NCBI RefSeq assembly: GCF_000687455.2
Contig: NZ_JGVW01000121.1
Location: 1 to 51,165 of the forward strand
DNA from: Burkholderia sp. lig30
GTDB lineage: Bacteria > Pseudomonadota > Gammaproteobacteria > Burkholderiales > Burkholderiaceae
Reading direction: 5' to 3'
DNA: 51,165 nucleotides
The notes below the pieces were generated by a model. The model was not told the origin of the DNA and ran no database searches. It saw nothing but the letters and a program-made list of their open reading frames with translations. The translations under genes were made by a program, and so were the position numbers. Of the stretch, positions 1-7,203 are shown one piece after another (position 1 is the first letter of the stretch; each line of letters begins with the position of its first letter).

Positions 1-2
1 CC

Positions 3-1190
3 GCTGCCGGCCCGGCCGGCACGCCGCCTTCTTCCTCCGATCCCGCCCGCGCGCAAGCGCCGTCCGCGCCTGGCGCGCAGCCCACCCCCGGCGTGCAGGT
101 GAGTGCGTTTGCGGCACAGGTCGCGGCCGCGCAGGAGGCCGCCGACGCGGGGCCGCCGCCGGTCACGCCGGCGGCCGAACAGGGCGCACAGGGGGCATCG
201 GGCGGCGCGGCGCCGGGAACCGGCAAGCCGGGCGCTCCGCCGCCCGGCTTCGGCGCGCAGCCCGATTTCGACACGCCGCGGCCGCCGCCCGCGCCCGCGC
301 ACGCGCCGGCGCCCGCGTATCTGAAGCAGAGCGACACGCCCTGGTCGGTATTCGGCCGGATCATCGCGGCGCGCGCGCGCCGCCTGTTCGACCGGGCCGG
401 GCAGCGCATCACGCAGCGCACGCTGCGCATCGGCGTGTCGGCGCGCATCTTCCATCCAGAACCGGGCGCGCCGGGGCTGCGCGGCAAGACGCTGCAATAT
501 CTGGAGGAGTCGATCGCGCACTGGGTGATGTCGCGCGACGTGCTGGTGTTCATGATTCCGACGGTCGGCCATCAGGGCATGCTGCACCCGAGCAACATTC
601 GCTTGCGCGACTACGCGAAGCATCTCGACGGCCTGCTGCTGCAAGGCGGCGCGGACGTGTCGCCGCAGACCTACGCGGCGTCGGACGCGCGGCCGGAATG
701 GCCGGGCGACCGCGTGCGCGACATGTACGAGCTGGAGCTGCTGCACGAGTTCGTCGAATCCGGCAAGCCGGTGCTCGGCGTGTGCCGGGGCTGCCAGCTG
801 ATCAACGTCGCGTTCGGCGGCTCGCTGTATCAGGATATCGCGACCGACGTGCCGACCGCGCACGCGCACGTGAGCGAGCATTACGACCAGCATCGCCACG
901 CGGTCCGCTTCCCCGAAGGCTCGACACTCGCAGGCATGTTCCCCGGGCGGCACGAGGCGATCGTCAACTCGATCCACCATCAGGCGATCCGCGACCTCGG
1001 CCGCGACCTGAGCATCGAGGCCGTGTCTTCCGCGGACGGGATCATCGAGGGGATTCGCTACCGGCGCGCGCCTTTTGTCGTGGGCGTGCAATGGCACCCG
1101 GAGTTCCACCGCGCCGGCGGTCCGGAACTGCTCGACTGCACGCCGCTGCTCGACACGTTTCTGCGCGCGGCGCGAGAGACGCGGCTATAG
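3..1190 (+). CDS. Gamma-glutamyl-GABA hydrolase family protein (class I glutamine amidotransferase), 5' end outside window
   Basis: The reading frame is open to the left edge, so the true start probably lies outside; the first possible start inside is a GTG at 93. The first ~100 residues seen are low-complexity Pro/Ala/Gly, unlike the compact PuuD family, and look like an added disordered region. The rest is a class I glutamine amidotransferase fold: LLLQGGADVSP, the nucleophile elbow GVCRGCQLIN (Cys codon 783-785) and a C-terminal VQWHPEFH carrying the His/Glu of the catalytic triad. Family members hydrolyse gamma-glutamyl-gamma-aminobutyrate in putrescine breakdown. The substrate here is inferred from family only. 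No puu neighbours are visible. Confidence 0.85.
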   Translation, partial: AAGPAGTPPSSSDPARAQAPSAPGAQPTPGVQVSAFAAQVAAAQEAADAGPPPVTPAAEQGAQGASGGAAPGTGKPGAPPPGFGAQPDFDTPRPPPAPAHAPAPAYLKQSDTPWSVFGRIIAARARRLFDRAGQRITQRTLRIGVSARIFHPEPGAPGLRGKTLQYLEESIAHWVMSRDVLVFMIPTVGHQGMLHPSNIRLRDYAKHLDGLLLQGGADVSPQTYAASDARPEWPGDRVRDMYELELLHEFVESGKPVLGVCRGCQLINVAFGGSLYQDIATDVPTAHAHVSEHYDQHRHAVRFPEGSTLAGMFPGRHEAIVNSIHHQAIRDLGRDLSIEAVSSADGIIEGIRYRRAPFVVGVQWHPEFHRAGGPELLDCTPLLDTFLRAARETRL

Positions 1191-1299
1191 CGCGGGCGCG
1201 CGCCGTCAGGTGTCGCCGCATCGCGATTGAAATCAAGATGCGGCGAAAGCGTTTTCGACGATAATCGTTTGTTACCGATTCGATCGCCGGAGTCAGACG

Positions 1300-1992
1300 T
1301 TGGCCTTCCGAACCCTATCCCTCTCGGCCCGCCGCGCAATGTGCGCGGTCGCCGTCGCGGCATGTACGCATGCCGGCGCCGTGTGGTGCGCCGATGAGAC
1401 CGCCCCTGTAGCCGGCACGCGTCCGGCCGTGACCAGTTTGAGCGGCGACGCCGCGCCCGCCCCGAATGACCCGAACGGCGACACGCAAGGCAATGTCGCC
1501 GAGCTGACGCAGATGCTGCGCGACGGCAAGATCGTCGAAATGCGGACGACCTACAACGGCAGCTACGGTTCGAGCCTGATGTTCTATCCGCAGGAAATGA
1601 CGTACTACGTCACGCTGTTCCAGGACAGGCACCTGTGGCGCGTGATCAAGTCGCAGGACAAGGCCCGAGCGGAAATGGTATATGCGAACTTCGCACAGCA
1701 GACCGTTCAGCTGTCCGACATCGAGATCCGCCGCACCGAGCTGCAAGCGCAAAAGGCGTTTCTCGAGCGCGTGATTGCGCTGTCGGCCGAACGCGCGCAG
1801 CGGCTGCAGGCGGACCTGAACATCGCCCGCACGCAGCGGGCCGAGGTCGACGCGCGGCAGAAGGCGGAGCAGGCTCAGGCGCAGGCGCTGCAGGTGGAGA
1901 AGCGCGCGGCGCAGGCGCAGTTGCGCGCGTTGCAGGAGCAGGTGCAGCAGCTGCAGCGTCAGACGGAGATGGGGTTGCCCGCGCACAAGTAG
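1300..1992 (+). CDS. DUF2968 family secreted coiled-coil protein
   Basis: A 230-residue protein starting at TTG, chosen because a ggag Shine-Dalgarno lies about 9 nt upstream. Residues 1-31 look like a signal peptide (basic start, Ala-rich core, cleavage near WCADE). Residues 60-115 form the conserved part (ELTQMLRDGKIVEMRTTYNGSYGSSLMFYPQEMTYYVTLFQDRHLWRVIKSQD). Residues ~135-225 are Gln/Ala/Glu/Arg-rich with heptad spacing and should form a coiled coil. DUF2968 proteins occur in Burkholderia and relatives and have no established function. The gene stands alone and is followed by a structured RNA or terminator. Confidence 0.8.
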   Translation: MAFRTLSLSARRAMCAVAVAACTHAGAVWCADETAPVAGTRPAVTSLSGDAAPAPNDPNGDTQGNVAELTQMLRDGKIVEMRTTYNGSYGSSLMFYPQEMTYYVTLFQDRHLWRVIKSQDKARAEMVYANFAQQTVQLSDIEIRRTELQAQKAFLERVIALSAERAQRLQADLNIARTQRAEVDARQKAEQAQAQALQVEKRAAQAQLRALQEQVQQLQRQTEMGLPAHK

Positions 1993-2019
1993 CGATGCGC
2001 GGCATCGCGTTCTGTCGAG

Positions 2020-2108
2020 AAGCCCGGCGATTGACGTGAACTACGCCCCAAAGGTTGGATCTGGGTCCAGCTTTTGGGAGGAAGTTCAGACGTTCGCCGG
2101 GCTTTTTT
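2020..2108 (+). ncRNA. Nested-hairpin RNA element ending in an intrinsic terminator (unassigned family)
   Basis: Three helices are nested almost without gaps. The outer one is 11 bp (2020-2030 with 2094-2104) and runs into six T residues (2103-2108). Then a short acg/cgt helix (2034-2036 with 2091-2093) leads to tgaact/agttca (2037-2042 with 2083-2088). Inside is cccaaag/cttttggg (2047-2053 with 2071-2078, one bulged T), closing on gttgga/tccagc. The T-run is on the plus strand only, so the RNA is read rightwards, either as the 3' UTR of the DUF2968 gene or as a separate small RNA. No gene follows on that strand. I do not recognise the family. Confidence 0.5.
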
Positions 2109-2120
2109 GTGACGTGGCGC

Positions 2121-3074
2121 TCAACGCGCGAAGGCGTCCGGCGCGTCGGTGAGGCGCCGGTGGGTCAGCCTGGCCGACCAATCGGCATCCGTGCCGGACG
2201 ACGGTGCGGCGCGCGTGAGCGCGGGACGCTCGGCACGCAATGCGTCGGCCATCGCGATCAACGTGCGCGGATCGTCGAGCGCACCGTCGTGGGCAGGCGG
2301 CTCGGCAGGGATCGCGGCGCGGACCGCGGGTGGCGCCGGCCGTGGCCGCGTGGCGACGCGCTCGGCTTCGCCAGCCGGCGGGGCGGCCGGGGAGGCGACA
2401 CGCCGCGTCGGCGCTGGCTGACGCTCCGCCGCCGGCGGGTGTGGCGGCGGCTCGGCGCGCGGCTTCGCGTTGCGTGCCGGTGCGGTGTCGTACCTGTCGG
2501 CGTCGGCCGGCAGATGGGCGTTGACAGGCGGTGCCGGCGTGGCATCTTGCGATGGTGTGGGGGCGATCGTTGCGGCTCTGATGCGTCCTGTCACGGTGTG
2601 TTGCTCCACCGGCTGCGTGGTACGGGCTGGTATCGCGAACGGCAAGCGCGCGGCATCCGGCGCCGCGCTGGCGGCCGATTGCGCTTCCCGGACCGGCGCG
2701 ACCAGCCTGGCCGGCGGTTCATGTGCGACGATGAGCCAGCCGATGAGCGTGAGCGCGCCAACCGTCCAGCAGGTGGCGTACGTGCCGCGATGCGCGCGCG
2801 CCTCGAATGGGCGTGGCGCTGCCGCGCGCAGTGCCGTGGCTGGCGGTGTCGCCGCTGCGGCGGCCGGCGAATCGAGCGGCATCCAGCGACACGCGCGATG
2901 CGGCGCCTTGACGTCGATGCACGATGTCACCAGTTCGGCGAGATAGGCTTTGCCGGATCGCGCGCCGGGCACGCTGCGAAACGTCCACTCGCGGCCGAAT
3001 GGAACGCCCTTGAGCGGCATGAGCCTCGGGCGGGCAAGCTCGCCTTCGACAGGAACGAATGACGATGGATTCAT
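2121..3074 (-). CDS. Hypothetical membrane-anchored Pro/Ala-rich protein
   Basis: A 317-residue reading frame with Burkholderia-like codon use. Residues 1-70 are a compact soluble part (MNPSSFVPVEGELARPRLMPLKGVPFGREWTFRSVPG) with three Cys. A single hydrophobic segment, about residues 98-117 (TYATCWTVGALTLIGWLIVA), would cross the inner membrane. The remaining ~200 residues are Pro/Ala/Arg-rich and probably disordered in the periplasm. I do not recognise a family. The arrangement (short cytoplasmic head, one membrane helix, extended tail) suggests an envelope-spanning or scaffolding role, but this is only inference. The 245 bp upstream to the next gene show nothing clear. Confidence 0.6.
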   Translation of the reverse strand: MNPSSFVPVEGELARPRLMPLKGVPFGREWTFRSVPGARSGKAYLAELVTSCIDVKAPHRACRWMPLDSPAAAAATPPATALRAAAPRPFEARAHRGTYATCWTVGALTLIGWLIVAHEPPARLVAPVREAQSAASAAPDAARLPFAIPARTTQPVEQHTVTGRIRAATIAPTPSQDATPAPPVNAHLPADADRYDTAPARNAKPRAEPPPHPPAAERQPAPTRRVASPAAPPAGEAERVATRPRPAPPAVRAAIPAEPPAHDGALDDPRTLIAMADALRAERPALTRAAPSSGTDADWSARLTHRRLTDAPDAFAR

Positions 3075-3319
3075 GGAGAAGCGCCGGGCGGTCGTGACCG
3101 TTGGTCGTGCGCGCCAACGACGTCGATATTAACGACAGCATTTTGACCGGCGGGGTATCTCACGTCGATCAGACTGGTCCGAAAGTTCGTGAGCGTCCCC
3201 GGTCGGCCGTCACGCCGCGGCGCGCCTTGCCCGGCGGCCGTGTCATGAAGCGTGGGGCGCGCGCCATCATCGGCGGACGATGCCGGCGACGCGCGTCGCC
3301 GGCCGCACGCATGGGCCGC

Positions 3320-5158
3320 TCACGCGCCGCGCAACGCGTCGGCGATCGCGTTCACGACGGCCTCCCATTGCCCCGGCGCGGGCTGCCGCACGAGCCGCGC
3401 CTGCGGATACCACGGAGATTCCGGCCCGGTGAACCATCGCCAGTCGGCCGCGAACGGCAGCATCAGCCACAGCGGCTTGCCGAGCGCGCCTGCGAGGTGC
3501 GCGACCGCGGTATCGACCGCGACGACGCCGTCGAGCCGTTCGATCAGTGCCGCCGTCTCGGCGAAATCGGTGAGCCTGCCGTCGAGGTGGTGCAGGCGCG
3601 GATGCGCGGCGAACCGCGCGCGATCGGCGTCGTCGACGGACGGCTGCAGCACGATCCAGTCGATGTCCGGCAGCGCGAGCAGCGGGTCGAGCGCCGCGAG
3701 CGGCATCGAGCGGTTGTCCCGGGCCTGCCGCCGGCCGGACCAGACGATGCCGAACTTGCGTTTCGCGTGCCCGCCGAGCGAGCCGCGAAAACGTCGGCGC
3801 GTCGCGTCGGGCGCGCCGACGTAACGCGTGTCGGGCGGGATGTCGCGTGCGCCCAGCCCGAGCGCGAACGGCAGGCTCAACAACGTGCATGCGACATCCG
3901 CGGCGGGCGGCTTTGCGTCGCCCTGCGCGACGAGCGACACCCGCCAGCGGGCGGCGGCCGGCGCGAGCAGCGCGACGAGCTCGGGTTGCACCTCGAGGAC
4001 GACGTGCGCGCATCGCGCGCGGGCGAGCGGCACGAAGCGGACGAACTGCAGCGTGTCGCCGAAGCCCTGCTCCGCGCGGATCAGCAGCGTGTGCGACGGG
4101 ATCGGTTCGCCATGCCAGCGCGGCAGGCCGCCGAGCTGCGTTGCGCCGGGCGTCTCGTGACGCGCCTCGTAGGCCGGCAGGCCGCGCGCGAAGTCGCGCA
4201 ACGTCAGCAGCGTGACCGCGCGGTGCAGCTGCGCGAGCTTCAGGTCCGGCGCGACGCGCAGCGCCTGGTCGAACGCGCGCAACGCCATCTCGTGCGCGCC
4301 GAGCGCGTGATGCGCGGTGCCCAGATTGAGCCAGGCGAGGCCGAACGCCGGATCGAGGCCGACCGCGCGCTCGTAGCAGAGCAGAGCGTCGCGGTGCCGA
4401 TCCTGTGCGCAGAGCGCGTTCGCGAGGCCGAACAGCGCGAGCGGAAAGGGCGGGTGCAGCGCGAGTGCGGCCTCGAACGCCGCGGCCGCTTCCGCGTGAC
4501 GGCCGATCGCGTCCAGTGTGTTGCCGAGATTGAAGTGCGCGGCGACGAAGCGCGGCTGCGCGTCGATCGCCGCGCGAAAATGCGCGACGGCTTCGTCCGC
4601 GCGGCCCATCGCGCTCAACGCCATCGCGAGATTGTTATGCGCGCCCGCGTGGCCCGGCCGCAGTTCGAGCGCGCGATGGAACGCGGCCAGCGCGTCGTCG
4701 TGGCGGCCGATCGCGTTCAGCGCGTTGCCGAGATTGTTGTGGATCGATGCGTCGTCGGGCGTGAGCCGCAGCGCGCGCTCGAACGCGGCGGCCGCGTCGT
4801 GGTGGCGCTGCAGCGCCGCATACGCGTTGCCGAGGTTGTAATGGGCGGGCGGAAACTCGGGCGCGAGCGTGAGCGCGTTGCGAAAACGCTCGATCGCCTC
4901 GTCCAGGCGGCCGAGCGCCCGCAGCGCGTTGCCGAGATTCAGTTGCAGCGCGGCATCGTCCGGACGCAGCGCGACCGCGCGGCCGACGAGGTCGGCCGCT
5001 TCGGCATGCTGCCCTTGCTGATGCCGCAGCACGCCGAACAGATGCAGCGCGTCGGCGTCGGCGGGATTGGCGGCGAGCGCGGCGCGGTAGCCGTGCTCGG
5101 CGTCGGCGTGGCGGCCGGCGCGGTGCGCGGCGTACGCTCGGTCGAAAGCGGAATCCAT
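3320..5158 (-). CDS. TPR-repeat protein with C-terminal glycosyltransferase-like domain
   Basis: A 612-residue protein beginning MDSAFDRAYAAHRAGRHADAE. The open frame continues far upstream, but that part is antisense to the FAD monooxygenase; the ATG at 5158 is the first start after it apart from one at ~5194. Residues ~1-320 hold about nine tetratricopeptide repeats with the usual LGNAL...AIERF..AL.L.P pattern. Residues ~350-600 match the glycosyltransferase-like domain that often follows TPRs in proteobacteria (LLIRAEQGFGDTLQFVRF, FGIVWSGRR, VVAVDTAVAHLAGALGKPLWLMLPFAADWRWF). It may glycosylate a protein or surface polymer, but donor and acceptor are unknown. No signal peptide is seen. Confidence 0.8.
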   Translation of the reverse strand: MDSAFDRAYAAHRAGRHADAEHGYRAALAANPADADALHLFGVLRHQQGQHAEAADLVGRAVALRPDDAALQLNLGNALRALGRLDEAIERFRNALTLAPEFPPAHYNLGNAYAALQRHHDAAAAFERALRLTPDDASIHNNLGNALNAIGRHDDALAAFHRALELRPGHAGAHNNLAMALSAMGRADEAVAHFRAAIDAQPRFVAAHFNLGNTLDAIGRHAEAAAAFEAALALHPPFPLALFGLANALCAQDRHRDALLCYERAVGLDPAFGLAWLNLGTAHHALGAHEMALRAFDQALRVAPDLKLAQLHRAVTLLTLRDFARGLPAYEARHETPGATQLGGLPRWHGEPIPSHTLLIRAEQGFGDTLQFVRFVPLARARCAHVVLEVQPELVALLAPAAARWRVSLVAQGDAKPPAADVACTLLSLPFALGLGARDIPPDTRYVGAPDATRRRFRGSLGGHAKRKFGIVWSGRRQARDNRSMPLAALDPLLALPDIDWIVLQPSVDDADRARFAAHPRLHHLDGRLTDFAETAALIERLDGVVAVDTAVAHLAGALGKPLWLMLPFAADWRWFTGPESPWYPQARLVRQPAPGQWEAVVNAIADALRGA

Positions 5159-5290
5159 GACGCGAAAACAAACGGGAAAGCCGTATTTTCCCATACCCGC
5201 GGACGATATCGGATCGGCCGTCCGTCCGGCATATGGCCCCCTCACGCGGAGCGGCGTAGACTTGCATCGTCGCCTGTCATCGAGGTGCTC

Positions 5291-6934
5291 ATGGTCGACG
5301 AACTGCCCGCCATCCCGCCCGTGCTGATCGTCGGCGCGGGGCCGACCGGCCTCGCGGCCGCGATGAGCCTTGCGCGCGCGCACGTGCCGCTGCGCATCAT
5401 CGACATGGCCGAGCGCCCCGCGCCCTGTTCGCGGGCGATCGGCATCCAGGCGCGCACGCTCGAGTTGCTGGAGCAGCACCGCGCCGTCGAGCCGTTTCTC
5501 GCGCGCGGGCACCGCGCGCATGCGGCGAGCCTGCACGCGGACGGCCGCGTGATCGCGCGGCTCGATTTCGATCCGCTGCAAACGCGCTATCCGTATCTGC
5601 TGCTTCTCGATCAAAGCGTGACGGAAGGGTTGCTGGCCGAGCACCTCGCGGGGCTCGGCGTGACGGTCGAGCGCGGCGTGACGCTGACCGCGTGCAACGT
5701 CGACGGCAGCGTGCTGCTCGACGTGACGCTCCGCGACAGCCACGGCGCAGAGGAGAAACTCGCGCCGCCGTACCTGATCGCTGCCGACGGCGCGCACAGC
5801 GCGGTGCGTCACCTGCTCGGCGTCGGCTTCGTGGGCCGGCCGTTCGAGCAGACGTTCCTGCTCGCCGATCTCGCGGCGACGCCCGACTGGCCGGACGACG
5901 AGATCCATCTGTTCTCGACGGCCGACGGCATCGCCGGCCTGTTTCCGATGGGCGGCGGGCGCTACCGGCTGGTGGCGGACCGGCCGCCCGACAACGGCGT
6001 GCTGCCGGGCGAGCATGGCCCGTCGCTCGCGCAATGCAGGGAGATCGTGCGTGCGCGCCTGAGGGCGGAGGTCGATCTGAGCGACCTCACGTGGTCGTCC
6101 TATTTCCATCTGCACAGCCGCATGGTGGAGCACCTGCGGCACGGCCGGGTGTTCTTCGCGGGAGATGCCGCGCATGTCCACAGCCCGGCGGGCGCGCAGG
6201 GGATGAACACCGGCATTCAGGAAGCGTTCAATCTCGGCTGGAAGCTCGCGCGGGTGCTCGGCGCACACGCGCCGGAGCGCCTGCTCGATACGTACCATGT
6301 CGAGCGTCACCCGATCGAGCGCGACGTGCTGCGACAGGCGAGCGTCCTGACGCAGATCGTCGAAGCGGATCGCGGGCCGCTGAAGCTGCTGCGCGATCAC
6401 GTCGTGCCGTTGCTCGCGTCGTTCGGGCCGATGCGTGATGCGATGCGCCGGAGCGTCAGCGAACTGGCGGTCCAGTACCGCAAGAGCCCGCTGACCCTCG
6501 AGCGCGTGCTCGACGGCGGCCCGCGCGCGGGCGAACGCGCACCCGATGCGCTCGTTCACGTTGTCGACGGTCCGCTCGGCAAGGCGCCCGGCGTCGCGCG
6601 GCTGTTCGACCTGCACGAGCCGGCGAGCTTCACGCTGCTGCTGCTGGAAGAACCGGCGCCGGACGACGCGCCGCCGCCCGGCACGGCGGACGCGCAAGCG
6701 CTCGCGCAGGCGCTCGAACGGATCATGCCGGGCGCCGTGCGGGTGTGGCGCATCACCGATACCGATGGCAACGGCGCGCCCGGGCTCGCGGACACCTACG
6801 GCCGTTCGCGCCCGTCGTTCTATCTGCTGCGGCCCGACGGCTACGTCGCCGCGCGCGGTCGACCGGCGTCCGACGCGAATGCGTTGCTGCGGCACTGCGA
6901 GACGTGGCTTTCCGGGCCGCCGCCGGCCGCGTAG
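5291..6934 (+). CDS. FAD-dependent aromatic monooxygenase (PheA/TfdB family)
   Basis: A 547-residue flavoprotein hydroxylase. An N-terminal dinucleotide fold (VGAGPTGLAAAMSLARAHVPLRIID, residues ~11-35) binds FAD. The FAD ribityl/NADPH motif GDAAHVHSPAGAQGMNTGIQEAFNLGWKLA begins at residue 291. The C-terminal ~150 residues form the thioredoxin-like domain of phenol-hydroxylase relatives (SRPSFYLLRPDGYVAARGRP). Such enzymes hydroxylate phenols or polyketides using NAD(P)H and O2. The ATG at 5291 is the first start after a non-coding run; an in-frame GTG lies two codons upstream. It ends 10 bp from the convergent fdsD. No pathway partners adjoin it, so the substrate is unknown. Confidence 0.85.
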   Translation: MVDELPAIPPVLIVGAGPTGLAAAMSLARAHVPLRIIDMAERPAPCSRAIGIQARTLELLEQHRAVEPFLARGHRAHAASLHADGRVIARLDFDPLQTRYPYLLLLDQSVTEGLLAEHLAGLGVTVERGVTLTACNVDGSVLLDVTLRDSHGAEEKLAPPYLIAADGAHSAVRHLLGVGFVGRPFEQTFLLADLAATPDWPDDEIHLFSTADGIAGLFPMGGGRYRLVADRPPDNGVLPGEHGPSLAQCREIVRARLRAEVDLSDLTWSSYFHLHSRMVEHLRHGRVFFAGDAAHVHSPAGAQGMNTGIQEAFNLGWKLARVLGAHAPERLLDTYHVERHPIERDVLRQASVLTQIVEADRGPLKLLRDHVVPLLASFGPMRDAMRRSVSELAVQYRKSPLTLERVLDGGPRAGERAPDALVHVVDGPLGKAPGVARLFDLHEPASFTLLLLEEPAPDDAPPPGTADAQALAQALERIMPGAVRVWRITDTDGNGAPGLADTYGRSRPSFYLLRPDGYVAARGRPASDANALLRHCETWLSGPPPAA

Positions 6935-6944
6935 CGGGGCGCGA

Positions 6945-7196
6945 TCAGGCGGGCGAGTCTGCCGGCGCGAGCGTGTCGCGGTAGGCCGCGATCGCCTCGC
7001 GGACGATCGGCGACGCGCGTTGCGCCGCGTCGCCGGCCGGATCCGCGAGCGCCGCGAGCAGCGCGCGGCGCATGCGCGGCTCCCAGAAACGCCGGATATG
7101 GTCGGCGATGCCGGCGAGCGCTTCGTCGTGGTCGGGCATCGACGCGAAGAACGCGCCGATCTGGTTGGCCATGTCGATCAGGTGTTCGGCGTTCAT
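6945..7196 (-). CDS. fdsD: Formate dehydrogenase delta subunit
   Basis: An 83-residue protein (MNAEHLIDMANQIGAFFASMPDHDEALAGIADHIRRFWEPRMRRAL) of the FdsD family. These small subunits are encoded last in fds operons and are needed for assembly or activity of the cytoplasmic molybdenum formate dehydrogenase. The motif HIRRFW.PRMR is the family hallmark. It starts 7 nt after the fdsA stop, so it is co-transcribed and probably coupled to fdsA. In Cupriavidus an fdsC gene (FdhD-like sulfurtransferase) sits between these two; here it is absent. Confidence 0.92.
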   Translation of the reverse strand: MNAEHLIDMANQIGAFFASMPDHDEALAGIADHIRRFWEPRMRRALLAALADPAGDAAQRASPIVREAIAAYRDTLAPADSPA

Positions 7197-7203
7197 CGCG
7201 ACC

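Noticed and set aside
3101..5290. Plus-strand extension of the FAD monooxygenase frame
   Set aside because: Antisense to the TPR repeats, with Arg-rich repetitive composition and no domain similarity. The real start is at 5291.
5159..6895. Minus-strand frame continuing the TPR protein to over 1,190 codons
   Set aside because: The extension is antisense to a well-supported FAD monooxygenase and is rich in Arg/His/Gln, typical of shadow frames in GC-rich DNA.
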